This document shows positions 1 to 7,671 of a stretch of 64,000 bases of DNA, piece by piece. The notes under the pieces were generated by a model. That model was not told the origin of the DNA. It ran no database searches and saw only the letters and a program-made list of their open reading frames with translations. The position numbers were made by a program, and so were the translations under genes. Source of the stretch: an uncultured Bacteroidales bacterium (GTDB lineage Bacteria > Bacteroidota > Bacteroidia > Bacteroidales > F082); the NCBI GenBank assembly GCA_937906455.1, contig CALCYT010000018.1, positions 44,279-108,278 on the forward strand, given 5' to 3'. Numbering within the stretch: the stretch's first letter is position 1; the number at the start of each line of letters is the position of its first letter.

Positions 1-261
1 TATCCTGATACAGACGGTCATGAGAAAATGCAAAAAGTGACTGATGAGATTAGGGATAATATCGAAAAATACGAGTTAAAAACCATATCCGGATATTTTT
101 TCCAGTATAAGTTTATGCAGGACTCGTTTCCCGAGGTGCGAAAGCTGATTTGGTATCATCACTACGACACTCGTGTTAGAGACAGTTTCATAAGGCTTGT
201 TGAAGCTGATGATTTGACCGATGTGATTTTGGTAGCAGTTATGGATACTATCGCGTATTAG
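1..261 (+). CDS. Unrecognised protein, C-terminal part (5' end outside window)
   Basis: The frame is open from the first base and closes with TAG at 259-261, so this is the last 86 codons of a gene that starts upstream. An internal ATG at 28 is unlikely to be the true start because the frame continues above it. The piece is charged and aromatic-rich (YFFQYKFMQD, WYHHYD) and has no membrane segment. I do not recognise the family. It converges on the AlgX-like gene on the other strand with only 17 bases between the stop codons. Confidence 0.55.
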   Translation, partial: YPDTDGHEKMQKVTDEIRDNIEKYELKTISGYFFQYKFMQDSFPEVRKLIWYHHYDTRVRDSFIRLVEADDLTDVILVAVMDTIAY

Positions 262-278
262 ACAAAATCCAACGGGCG

Positions 279-1793
279 TCAATATTTACCTGTTCTTCGA
301 GCGTTATACCGTTTTTTTTCGGCTTTTATCTTTAAATCGTTAAGCCAATTTCCATCAGAATAAATATAATTTATCATATTCTGAAGTTCATTTGGAATTG
401 ATGATATATTGACGTCACTGGTTTTGACCAAGTCTTTGTTCCTCGAAAGTGGCATTTTATCGCCTTTTAGTTCCTCGAAATACTTTTCAGGTTCAAGATT
501 GATGACGTAAATGGCGTCATTGTACAATGTTTCCTCGACGCTGACGTGGTTGTTTTGGGCTTTTTCAACTATGCTTTGATACCACTCAGGACTCGATTTT
601 ATTACGTTAATCACATTTTCTGCGACTGAGTCGATAGTATGCTTGTCGTAGCAAAGATGAGTCAAGGCTTTGGCAATGAAGAAGTTGCCGAGTTTATAAA
701 GCTGGACGGTGCAATAATTCAGCATGATGAAGTCGGCGTGCATCAGCTCCTGTTCCATGTCTATCTCACTTGTTGAGCTATGCTCGCTGTCGAAATATAT
801 TGTGCTGTTGTAATACCAGTAAGGATGTTTCACGAAGATCTTATCCAACGGTATGTTGTACACGAAATTCCAATAATATGAGTCGCCGATGGTTATGAAA
901 TAAGGTTTTATCGCTGTTGTGTCATTGATTGCGGTAACATCGGCATAGAGGTTCGGCTCTGATTTTATTCGGAAAGTGAGGTTGAGGAGCTGTTCCAGGT
1001 CATCGTCAGGCTCACGGGTCAGTGCCTGATATTTCTCGCCTATCTTGATATTCGTAATGTTCTTATTTCCAAGAACTTCCATGTAATTTATAATGGAATC
1101 GAAGACGTAGTCTGAGGCTATATTTGACCAATGAGTACCTGTTTTTGTAAATAACTGATAATCGACTTTGTTTTTTAGATTTTTAAAAACCACGACATTG
1201 TCAATGTAATTGATTCCGAGTTCGTCGAAGCGTTTTTTGTAATAGTCGTATGCGTGGATGCCGTCTGGCTCAAAATATTCTGTGTTTTCCGGAAGGTGTT
1301 CGGGGAATATGACATCTTTGCCAGGAATCATGTTGACGAAGATATGGACATCGTGTTCTTTTAGCAATTCCTGTACTTTCCAGAGGCGAAGAGCCTCTTG
1401 TTCAAAGGTCTCTTTCATCACTTCGGGGTCGTCGGTGTATTTGTACATGGTACTTTCGTAGTGGTCCATTACAAACTCCGACTCATAGAGCCAATTGTCG
1501 TCGCCGACGAGTACCCACGAGTTGCTATTTGTGTGGTAGCAGCTCCAAACATATTGGTTATAAAGGCGAAGAGCCCATTCGCGGAAGCCCAGATGATCTT
1601 TGGCATATTGTTCAAACCCGTGCTGGAAAGAGTTGTCAACGTAGCTATTGTAGGTCAGTTTGGGCATCTTAGACAACGTCATGGCACCTTTCAACTGCTT
1701 CAGACTTATAAACCCCGTCAAGGTTTGGACTGTCAACAATGTCATGAGGGCTATCGTCGTGATAAACAGTGTTTTATGAAAAAATTTCTTCAT
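279..1793 (-). CDS. AlgX/AlgJ-like SGNH-hydrolase-fold protein of an MBOAT acylation pair
   Basis: This 504-residue protein has one N-terminal membrane anchor (about residues 8-30) followed by an extracytoplasmic domain. Signature residues of the AlgX/AlgJ SGNH family are visible: THW at 220-222 and GDS at 303-305. In that family the protein moves acetyl groups from an MBOAT partner onto an exported polysaccharide, and an MBOAT gene lies 12 bases upstream in the same operon. The C-terminal part (about 392-499) is not part of the usual SGNH core. It carries two related stretches, one reading IKSSPEWYQSIVEKA and a weaker one around DGNWLNDLKIKAEKK; the first recurs in the lipoprotein at 3318. 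The substrate cannot be read from the sequence. Confidence 0.8.
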   Translation of the reverse strand: MKKFFHKTLFITTIALMTLLTVQTLTGFISLKQLKGAMTLSKMPKLTYNSYVDNSFQHGFEQYAKDHLGFREWALRLYNQYVWSCYHTNSNSWVLVGDDNWLYESEFVMDHYESTMYKYTDDPEVMKETFEQEALRLWKVQELLKEHDVHIFVNMIPGKDVIFPEHLPENTEYFEPDGIHAYDYYKKRFDELGINYIDNVVVFKNLKNKVDYQLFTKTGTHWSNIASDYVFDSIINYMEVLGNKNITNIKIGEKYQALTREPDDDLEQLLNLTFRIKSEPNLYADVTAINDTTAIKPYFITIGDSYYWNFVYNIPLDKIFVKHPYWYYNSTIYFDSEHSSTSEIDMEQELMHADFIMLNYCTVQLYKLGNFFIAKALTHLCYDKHTIDSVAENVINVIKSSPEWYQSIVEKAQNNHVSVEETLYNDAIYVINLEPEKYFEELKGDKMPLSRNKDLVKTSDVNISSIPNELQNMINYIYSDGNWLNDLKIKAEKKRYNARRTGKY

Positions 1794-1805
1794 GACAATA
1801 CGACT

Positions 1806-3224
1806 TTAAAACCTGAAATAGATAAACGGGCTGAAACCCACCGAGTTGAGTGCGCCGAGGCAGAACAGCAGCATGAATATGGCTATCGGCCAAGCTACGA
1901 GATGTTGTTTTATTGAAAAATCGGTATAAAACACAAGGTTTATCAGCTTTTTGCCAAACGGAAGCAGTCCGACGAATGCAAACGCCATTGCGACGATGAG
2001 CGTAGTGTAGAACTGCGGTCCATGTGACCATTCAAAGGAGTGGAAATCAAAGGCGAAAAGCCGCGTGATGAATGTCCAGGCGTCGTTGAGGTTTTCGATG
2101 CGGAAGACAGCCCATCCAACCATCGCGATGATAAATGTGATGATAACACTCGGTATCTTGCCGATTTTCTCGTAGAATTTGCTCAGTCCCATGCGTTCGA
2201 GCACGAGCCACACACCATGGTAGGCACCCCATATAATAAAGTTCCAGTTGGCACCGTGCCAGAAACCTGAGAGCAGGAACACCACCCAGAGGTTGAAATA
2301 CATCCTCGACTTCGAACAACGGTTTCCACCCAGCGGGATGTAAAGGTAGTTGCGCATGAATGCGCCAAGAGTGATGTGCCATCGCCGCCAGAACTCGGTT
2401 ATACTCGCGGAGTTATATGGGTTGTCGAAGTTTTCGGGGAAGTGGAATCCCATGATTTTGCCGAGACCGATAGCCATGTCGGAATAGCCCGAGAAGTCGA
2501 AATAGAGCTGCATGGTGTATGCTGCAATGGTGATCCATGCGGTGCCGCTGTTCATGATGCTTAAGTCACCGCCCAGAATCGTATCCACTTGAGTACCAAT
2601 GACATCGGCGATGAGTATTTTTTTCGAGAGACCGATGATAAAACGATAGAAACCTTGTAAACACTCCGACCAGTGGTAGTCGCGTTGGCGTATCTCACCT
2701 TCGATGTCGCAGTAACGCACGATAGGTCCGGCGATGAGCTGTGGAAACATGATGATGTACAGTACATAATCTGTAAGACGGTCCATCGGTTTGTTGTTAC
2801 CACGATAAGTATCAATGACATACGTCACCGACTGGAATGAGAAAAACGATATTCCGATAGGTAGCAGCACCTTCGTGAAGGTGAAAGCCCTTAAGCCAAA
2901 AGCACTCAAGATAGCATTGAAGTTGTTTACAAAGAAATTTGCGTATTTGAAATATACCAAAAGACCGAGACTGACGGTTATTGCCAAGCCGCAATATAGC
3001 TTCTTAAATCGTTGATTGTCAGTTTTGTACATCCATTTTACAATGTAATAATTTATGACGGTGGAGCCGAGGAGCAGGAGAATGAAATCGGGTGCTCCGT
3101 AAGCATAAAAAACGATGGAAAACAGTAAAAGTATAATATTTCGCCAGCTTTTCGGACTGATAAAGTAACATATCAGGAAAATTGGCAGAAAAAACACCAA
3201 AAAGACATTACTGCTAAAAACCAT
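1806..3224 (-). CDS. MBOAT family membrane O-acyltransferase (AlgI/DltB type)
   Basis: This 472-residue polytopic protein begins MVFSSNVFLVFF, as AlgI-type proteins often do. It carries the family core around residues 270-340: the conserved FWRRWHITL segment, then SGFWHGANW, which holds the catalytic histidine. MBOAT proteins of this type carry acyl groups across the membrane to an extracytoplasmic partner, here the AlgX-like protein encoded 12 bases downstream. The start is the ATG at 3224, preceded by a TACTTTTG promoter box. The C-terminus FCLGALNSVGFSPFIYFRF matters because a near copy of it, fused to a copy of this N-terminus, occurs at 10846-10950. Confidence 0.93.
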   Translation of the reverse strand: MVFSSNVFLVFFLPIFLICYFISPKSWRNIILLLFSIVFYAYGAPDFILLLLGSTVINYYIVKWMYKTDNQRFKKLYCGLAITVSLGLLVYFKYANFFVNNFNAILSAFGLRAFTFTKVLLPIGISFFSFQSVTYVIDTYRGNNKPMDRLTDYVLYIIMFPQLIAGPIVRYCDIEGEIRQRDYHWSECLQGFYRFIIGLSKKILIADVIGTQVDTILGGDLSIMNSGTAWITIAAYTMQLYFDFSGYSDMAIGLGKIMGFHFPENFDNPYNSASITEFWRRWHITLGAFMRNYLYIPLGGNRCSKSRMYFNLWVVFLLSGFWHGANWNFIIWGAYHGVWLVLERMGLSKFYEKIGKIPSVIITFIIAMVGWAVFRIENLNDAWTFITRLFAFDFHSFEWSHGPQFYTTLIVAMAFAFVGLLPFGKKLINLVFYTDFSIKQHLVAWPIAIFMLLFCLGALNSVGFSPFIYFRF

Positions 3225-3238
3225 TTCTTTTTTTTTTG

Positions 3239-3246
3239 CAAAAGTA
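3239..3246 (-). promoter_or_regulatory. Bacteroidota -7 box for the MBOAT/AlgX-like operon
   Basis: On the minus strand the sequence reads TACTTTTG, a match to the Bacteroidota TAnnTTTG element, 15 bases before the MBOAT start codon. It lies back to back with the plus-strand box at 3290, so this short gap drives both divergent operons. Confidence 0.6.
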
Positions 3247-3289
3247 CAAAAAATAATTTATATTATGAGTAGCGATAACGAAAAATATG

Positions 3290-3297
3290 TAATTTTG
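3290..3297 (+). promoter_or_regulatory. Bacteroidota -7 box for the GH16-like lipoprotein operon
   Basis: TAATTTTG matches TAnnTTTG. It lies 20 bases before the ATG at 3318, which implies a very short leader. It probably drives the three co-oriented genes up to 10059. Confidence 0.6.
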
Positions 3298-3317
3298 CAG
3301 GAAATAACGATATATAT

Positions 3318-5246
3318 ATGCTAATGAAGTATCTAAGATGCATGTTGTTTGCACTCGTCTTTGTTTTTACCTTTGGAGGATGTGAAAAATCAAATAATTA
3401 CGATGATTTGGACTTTAATCCGATGGCAAATTTCCCGGAAGGTGACACTGTAGTATTTGATATGGACTTAAAAAGCGTTGTAAATCAAGGTATTGTGATT
3501 CCTTCGGTGAGACAATGTGACGGTGGAATGTTTGTATTTGAATTTGAAGGGCAGAAAGACCATTATTACAAGGTTTTTTATCAAAATGAAAGCTATAAGT
3601 TCCCCAATGACAATAATTTGAGCTATGAAAACTTTTATGGCAGTTGGGAGGACGTTAATGTCGGATTTAAGAAAATTGATAAGAACGGCAAAGTGATCGA
3701 TTCGGTGCGAATCGTTGGAAATCCACGTAATGAGCGGCGTTTTTATGGTCAGGATATGACCGAGAACCCGTATTCGGAAGAAAATATCGAGTCGATTATC
3801 AATAATATTAAAAATGTGCCGGAATGGTACCAGTCGGTGGTTGAGAAGGCGGCGGTAAACCGCAACACTGTCGAGACCCAGTTGCGTCTGGATGCCAAGT
3901 GGATAGTGGCATCGCAAATTAACAATGGCGACTGCAACAACCGTTGGAAACGCAACCCTCGTGTGGGCTGCTACTCGTTTATGCTCGTGGTTTGCGACGA
4001 AGAGGCGCAGAATTGCATCCCCGAATACGTGAAAAACATTGGAATGACTGACGAAAACGGCCGATTTGTGAATCCGTATTCTTATTTTGCCAACAAAAAT
4101 CTTAAAGGCGTCGACGTGATTATTAGTGACCGTGTCTTGAAGACCAGAGCGGTCATCACACCGGAATATGGCTTGTACAACGATAGCACGGCCTCGACTG
4201 ATTCTATATATTCCGACGCTTTGTTTGAGCAGTTCTTCAGCGATGTGAGCCGTCAGTATTGCTTGCGTAATATACCTGTGATTCAAGATGTTGTGAGCGA
4301 CGAGAATCCATACACTCGCGCTCAGTACGAGGCCAACAAGACACGTTTCGACAGCACGCAGCTGCTCTATGACTGGCCGGTGGTGAGCGATACGCCAGGA
4401 AAAACCGTCAAGATTGATGAAAGCGACAATAGTATCGTCTTGATAAATCCGGGCAACGACGATATCAATAATCTGAGAAAAGAATCGACTGGCATCCGCA
4501 CACGACTGGGCTTCACCTACGGCAAGTTCCGTGGTAAGATCAAGTTTCCGGTTATGCTCAACGACGAAAACATCTGGAATGGACTCACCAACGCGTTCTG
4601 GCTCATACACCAGGCGAGCCATGAATGGAATAACAGACGTCCGAGCAAGAAGGGTTATGTGAGAAAAGAGAGCATGAGCCCTGACCCTGAACGCTTTACA
4701 GAGTATTACTACTCTGAAATTGACATCGAGATAGCGAAAGCATCTAGGTTTTGGCCTAAACAATACTATAACAAGAGGAAACGTGACTCGAAAGTCGAAG
4801 ACGCAACCCTCAACAGCGACGTGATATTCGGATGCACAAACTGGGATATGGCGTGTCTGGAACCAAATAAGTACAACTCCAGAGTCTTCACCATGCCTTA
4901 TGGTGATAGGGAGTTTGAAGCAATGCGCTGGACTAGAAACATGCAGGCAATGACTATTAGAACTCCAATAAACGCTGATGTTTTTAAAGAAGACTATTAT
5001 TATTTTGAAATCGACTGGGAGCCGACATCCATTACATGGCGACTCGGACCATCGCCCGACAATATGGCGGTGGTTGGGTATATGTGCGACGACTATTCCA
5101 GCATTCCCGATAACCAGATGCTATGTGTTGTCACACAGGAATATCATTATTCGGAATGGTGGGCACCCGTGGTCTTCTGGCAAGGCCTGATACCTTATAA
5201 CAAAACCGACATCGAAGGAAAAGTTTTTGAAATTGTGATAGAATAG
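3318..5246 (+). CDS. Lipoprotein with C-terminal GH16-like (laminarinase/carrageenase-fold) domain
   Basis: This is a 642-residue lipoprotein. An N-terminal hydrophobic stretch ends at FGGC, so Cys22 is the likely lipidated residue. From about residue 390 to the end it resembles family GH16. It contains TYGKFRGKIKFP, then SEIDIE at 466-471, which fits the GH16 catalytic ExDxE pattern (Glu467, Asp469, Glu471), and later YFEIDWEPTSITWRL, the usual late strand of that fold. Residues 159-195 hold the segment IKNVPEWYQSVVEKA shared with the AlgX-like protein on the other strand. The middle part is not recognised. A role in binding or trimming the glycan made or modified by neighbouring genes is inferred. 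ATGs at 3318 and 3324 are both possible starts. Confidence 0.75.
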   Translation: MLMKYLRCMLFALVFVFTFGGCEKSNNYDDLDFNPMANFPEGDTVVFDMDLKSVVNQGIVIPSVRQCDGGMFVFEFEGQKDHYYKVFYQNESYKFPNDNNLSYENFYGSWEDVNVGFKKIDKNGKVIDSVRIVGNPRNERRFYGQDMTENPYSEENIESIINNIKNVPEWYQSVVEKAAVNRNTVETQLRLDAKWIVASQINNGDCNNRWKRNPRVGCYSFMLVVCDEEAQNCIPEYVKNIGMTDENGRFVNPYSYFANKNLKGVDVIISDRVLKTRAVITPEYGLYNDSTASTDSIYSDALFEQFFSDVSRQYCLRNIPVIQDVVSDENPYTRAQYEANKTRFDSTQLLYDWPVVSDTPGKTVKIDESDNSIVLINPGNDDINNLRKESTGIRTRLGFTYGKFRGKIKFPVMLNDENIWNGLTNAFWLIHQASHEWNNRRPSKKGYVRKESMSPDPERFTEYYYSEIDIEIAKASRFWPKQYYNKRKRDSKVEDATLNSDVIFGCTNWDMACLEPNKYNSRVFTMPYGDREFEAMRWTRNMQAMTIRTPINADVFKEDYYYFEIDWEPTSITWRLGPSPDNMAVVGYMCDDYSSIPDNQMLCVVTQEYHYSEWWAPVVFWQGLIPYNKTDIEGKVFEIVIE

Positions 5247-5252
5247 TTTGAG

Positions 5253-7649
5253 ATGAAAAATTTTACCAAATACGGACTTTTGTGGCTATTGCTGGCATTT
5301 ATGCTGCGCATAGTTTTCTTTTTTATGCTTAAAATTGCTGGAACTGTTGGCTGGCCTGCGCTTCTGACCATACTCTCTGGCGTGTATTTCGATGTCACGG
5401 TAGTGTTTTTTGTGGGTGCCATCCTGCTGGTCCCGTACCTGATACTTGATTGTTTTCTGCCAAAGATGACACGGGTGCTTACGATGGTTTTCATCACACT
5501 ATACGTGGTGGTTTACTGCTGCTTGATGGGTTATTATGCCAACGTGACACAGCCTCTTGACCGTGTATTTTTCATCTATACGCCTGAAGAATTGTACAAC
5601 ATTGTTGTTTCTTCGGTGAAATTCTCTTTCTGGCCGTTGCTTGGCGTGTTGGCGGCAGTTGTCGCTTATACATTGCTGCTACGTCTTTGGAACCGCAAGG
5701 TGAATATTGCACCGTGGCTGGCGATGTCATATTCCGTCGCCGTGATTTTGTTTGTGATATTTTTTAATTATAAATCACTGATAACCAATGAAAAACATTA
5801 TAATTCACATCAGGATTACTGCATGGCTGTGAACCAGATCGCGTACACCATCAACGATTTTCACCAGTATCACCTGCAAAACCAAGAGGAAGACTTTAGC
5901 ACATACGATGAAAATGTGTTGAAGGACGCGGTGAAATATCAAAGTCGTTTTCCGAAATTTCATTACGTTGATATACATTATCCATTTTTGCGCGTAAACG
6001 ATGATCCCGATGTCATCGGCGGGTTTATGGACAAGACTTCCGATGGCAAGGCACCTGATTTTGTGTTCATCATAGTGGAGAGCCTGGGGCAAAGACTTAG
6101 CTCGTCAGACCCGAAGATGTCATTCACCCCATTCCTTGACAGTTTGAAAAAGGAAGGCTTGTATTGGCCGTATTGTCTGTCGCTTGCAGAGCGTACATTC
6201 GGTGTTGTGCCTAATGTTTTTTCATCGGCTCCATTTGACAAAATGGGTTTTGCTCGCAAATGGTGGCCCATACCAGACCACAATTCTATTCTTAAAGACA
6301 TGTCGAGAAACGGGTATTCGTTGTCGTTTTATTTTGGAGGCAACGCTGCCTTTGACGGGCAAGACACTTATTTCGCGACCCATGGCGTCGGTTATATGAT
6401 GAATCCCACCGAAGCTGATTTTGATCAGGGAAATAAGGAAGAAATGCTTGAGAACCATTCTTGGGGGATGTACGACAGGGATATGTTCAATGCAGCGATA
6501 AAACATCGTGACACGGTGGCAAGGAATCGTCCGAACACCGATATCTACATCACTTTGTCAACACACGAGCCTTTTTATTTCAAAGGGCAGGGACCGTATA
6601 TCGAAAAAGTTAAGGAAATGTTAGCCAAGGCACCGGAGTTAGGGCCGAATGAAAAAGAATACGTCACCAAGAACGACCATATGTACGCTACATATCTGTA
6701 TGCCGATGATTGTGTAAAAGAGCTTTTCGATTATTATAAGACCTTGCCGGAATATGAAAACACCATCTTTGTCATCTGCGGTGACCATCGTGTAGGACGT
6801 GTTTATGTCAATAAAAGCCCACTGCTGCCGTATAATGTGCCACTCATAATCTATTCACCGCTTATAAAGACACCTAAAACGTTTAAGGGTGTTGTGACAC
6901 ATCACGATATAGTGCCGACAATTAATGCCTATCTTCATAATAACTATGATTTTCAGGTGGATGACGAATGTCACTGGCTTGGCACATCGCTCGACACTTC
7001 AACTATGTACAACAATAACCAGTCGGTGGCATTTATGCGCAATAACAGGGATGTTGACCAGTATCTGCACGGTAATTATATGCTTGATCGTGACCGCATT
7101 TACTATGTGGATACAACTCTTTTCGCTTATGAAATTGAGAATGACTCGATTAAAAACCAGCTGAAAGAATATTTGCGACAGTATAAAAACATTGACAGGT
7201 TTGCCACAAGAAACGATTTTCTTATAAAGAAACCTGATGGCATGGACAATCTGACAGAGTATGTAAAATCAGGTGTTGTTGATTATCATATTGAACAAAA
7301 CCGTGTCCGGCATCTTTGCGATAATGTGAAGTTTCGTGGGGATTACGAGCGTGTTTATGTCGATGTTCAATTTAGCTATAAGATAAAAAACGCTGCCGAC
7401 ATTCAAAATGTGTTTATTGTGTTTAAGACCGAAGACAAAAAGCCTGTATCATTACTTTATAAAGGTTATAAATTCTCGGAAATGACAATAAAATCAGAGG
7501 GAAGCAATGTGTTAAGGGCAAGAACCACATTGTTTATTGTCAATAAGGAGATATTAAAGTATCCGATGAGCATCTCAATTTATGCCAAGGAGAATCTGGA
7601 TATCGAATGCAGTGATATGCGTATTAATGTAAGGGGATTGAGTAATTAG
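5253..7649 (+). CDS. LtaS-type membrane phosphoglycerol transferase/sulfatase-fold protein (copy 1)
   Basis: This 798-residue protein has about five membrane helices in the first 175 residues and then a large extracytoplasmic domain of the alkaline phosphatase/LtaS superfamily. Metal and catalytic residues can be placed: Glu276 in IIVESLG, the likely nucleophile Thr315 in AERTFG, Asp511-His512 in CGDHR, and HHD at 550-552. In the family these enzymes move phosphoglycerol or similar groups onto lipid or glycan acceptors. It starts 6 bases after the GH16-like gene and is followed by a paralogue, so the three form one operon. Residues after about 620 form an extra C-terminal module seen in both copies. 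Gram-negative cells lack lipoteichoic acid, so a periplasmic or surface glycan acceptor is inferred. Confidence 0.85.
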   Translation: MKNFTKYGLLWLLLAFMLRIVFFFMLKIAGTVGWPALLTILSGVYFDVTVVFFVGAILLVPYLILDCFLPKMTRVLTMVFITLYVVVYCCLMGYYANVTQPLDRVFFIYTPEELYNIVVSSVKFSFWPLLGVLAAVVAYTLLLRLWNRKVNIAPWLAMSYSVAVILFVIFFNYKSLITNEKHYNSHQDYCMAVNQIAYTINDFHQYHLQNQEEDFSTYDENVLKDAVKYQSRFPKFHYVDIHYPFLRVNDDPDVIGGFMDKTSDGKAPDFVFIIVESLGQRLSSSDPKMSFTPFLDSLKKEGLYWPYCLSLAERTFGVVPNVFSSAPFDKMGFARKWWPIPDHNSILKDMSRNGYSLSFYFGGNAAFDGQDTYFATHGVGYMMNPTEADFDQGNKEEMLENHSWGMYDRDMFNAAIKHRDTVARNRPNTDIYITLSTHEPFYFKGQGPYIEKVKEMLAKAPELGPNEKEYVTKNDHMYATYLYADDCVKELFDYYKTLPEYENTIFVICGDHRVGRVYVNKSPLLPYNVPLIIYSPLIKTPKTFKGVVTHHDIVPTINAYLHNNYDFQVDDECHWLGTSLDTSTMYNNNQSVAFMRNNRDVDQYLHGNYMLDRDRIYYVDTTLFAYEIENDSIKNQLKEYLRQYKNIDRFATRNDFLIKKPDGMDNLTEYVKSGVVDYHIEQNRVRHLCDNVKFRGDYERVYVDVQFSYKIKNAADIQNVFIVFKTEDKKPVSLLYKGYKFSEMTIKSEGSNVLRARTTLFIVNKEILKYPMSISIYAKENLDIECSDMRINVRGLSN

Positions 7650-7671
7650 TCGCTCATATAAATAGTTTCAC

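Noticed and set aside
3468..4763. Long minus-strand open frame (about 430 codons) opposite the GH16-like lipoprotein
   Set aside because: It has no recognisable domain, no promoter and lies wholly antisense to a gene with signal peptide and catalytic motif.
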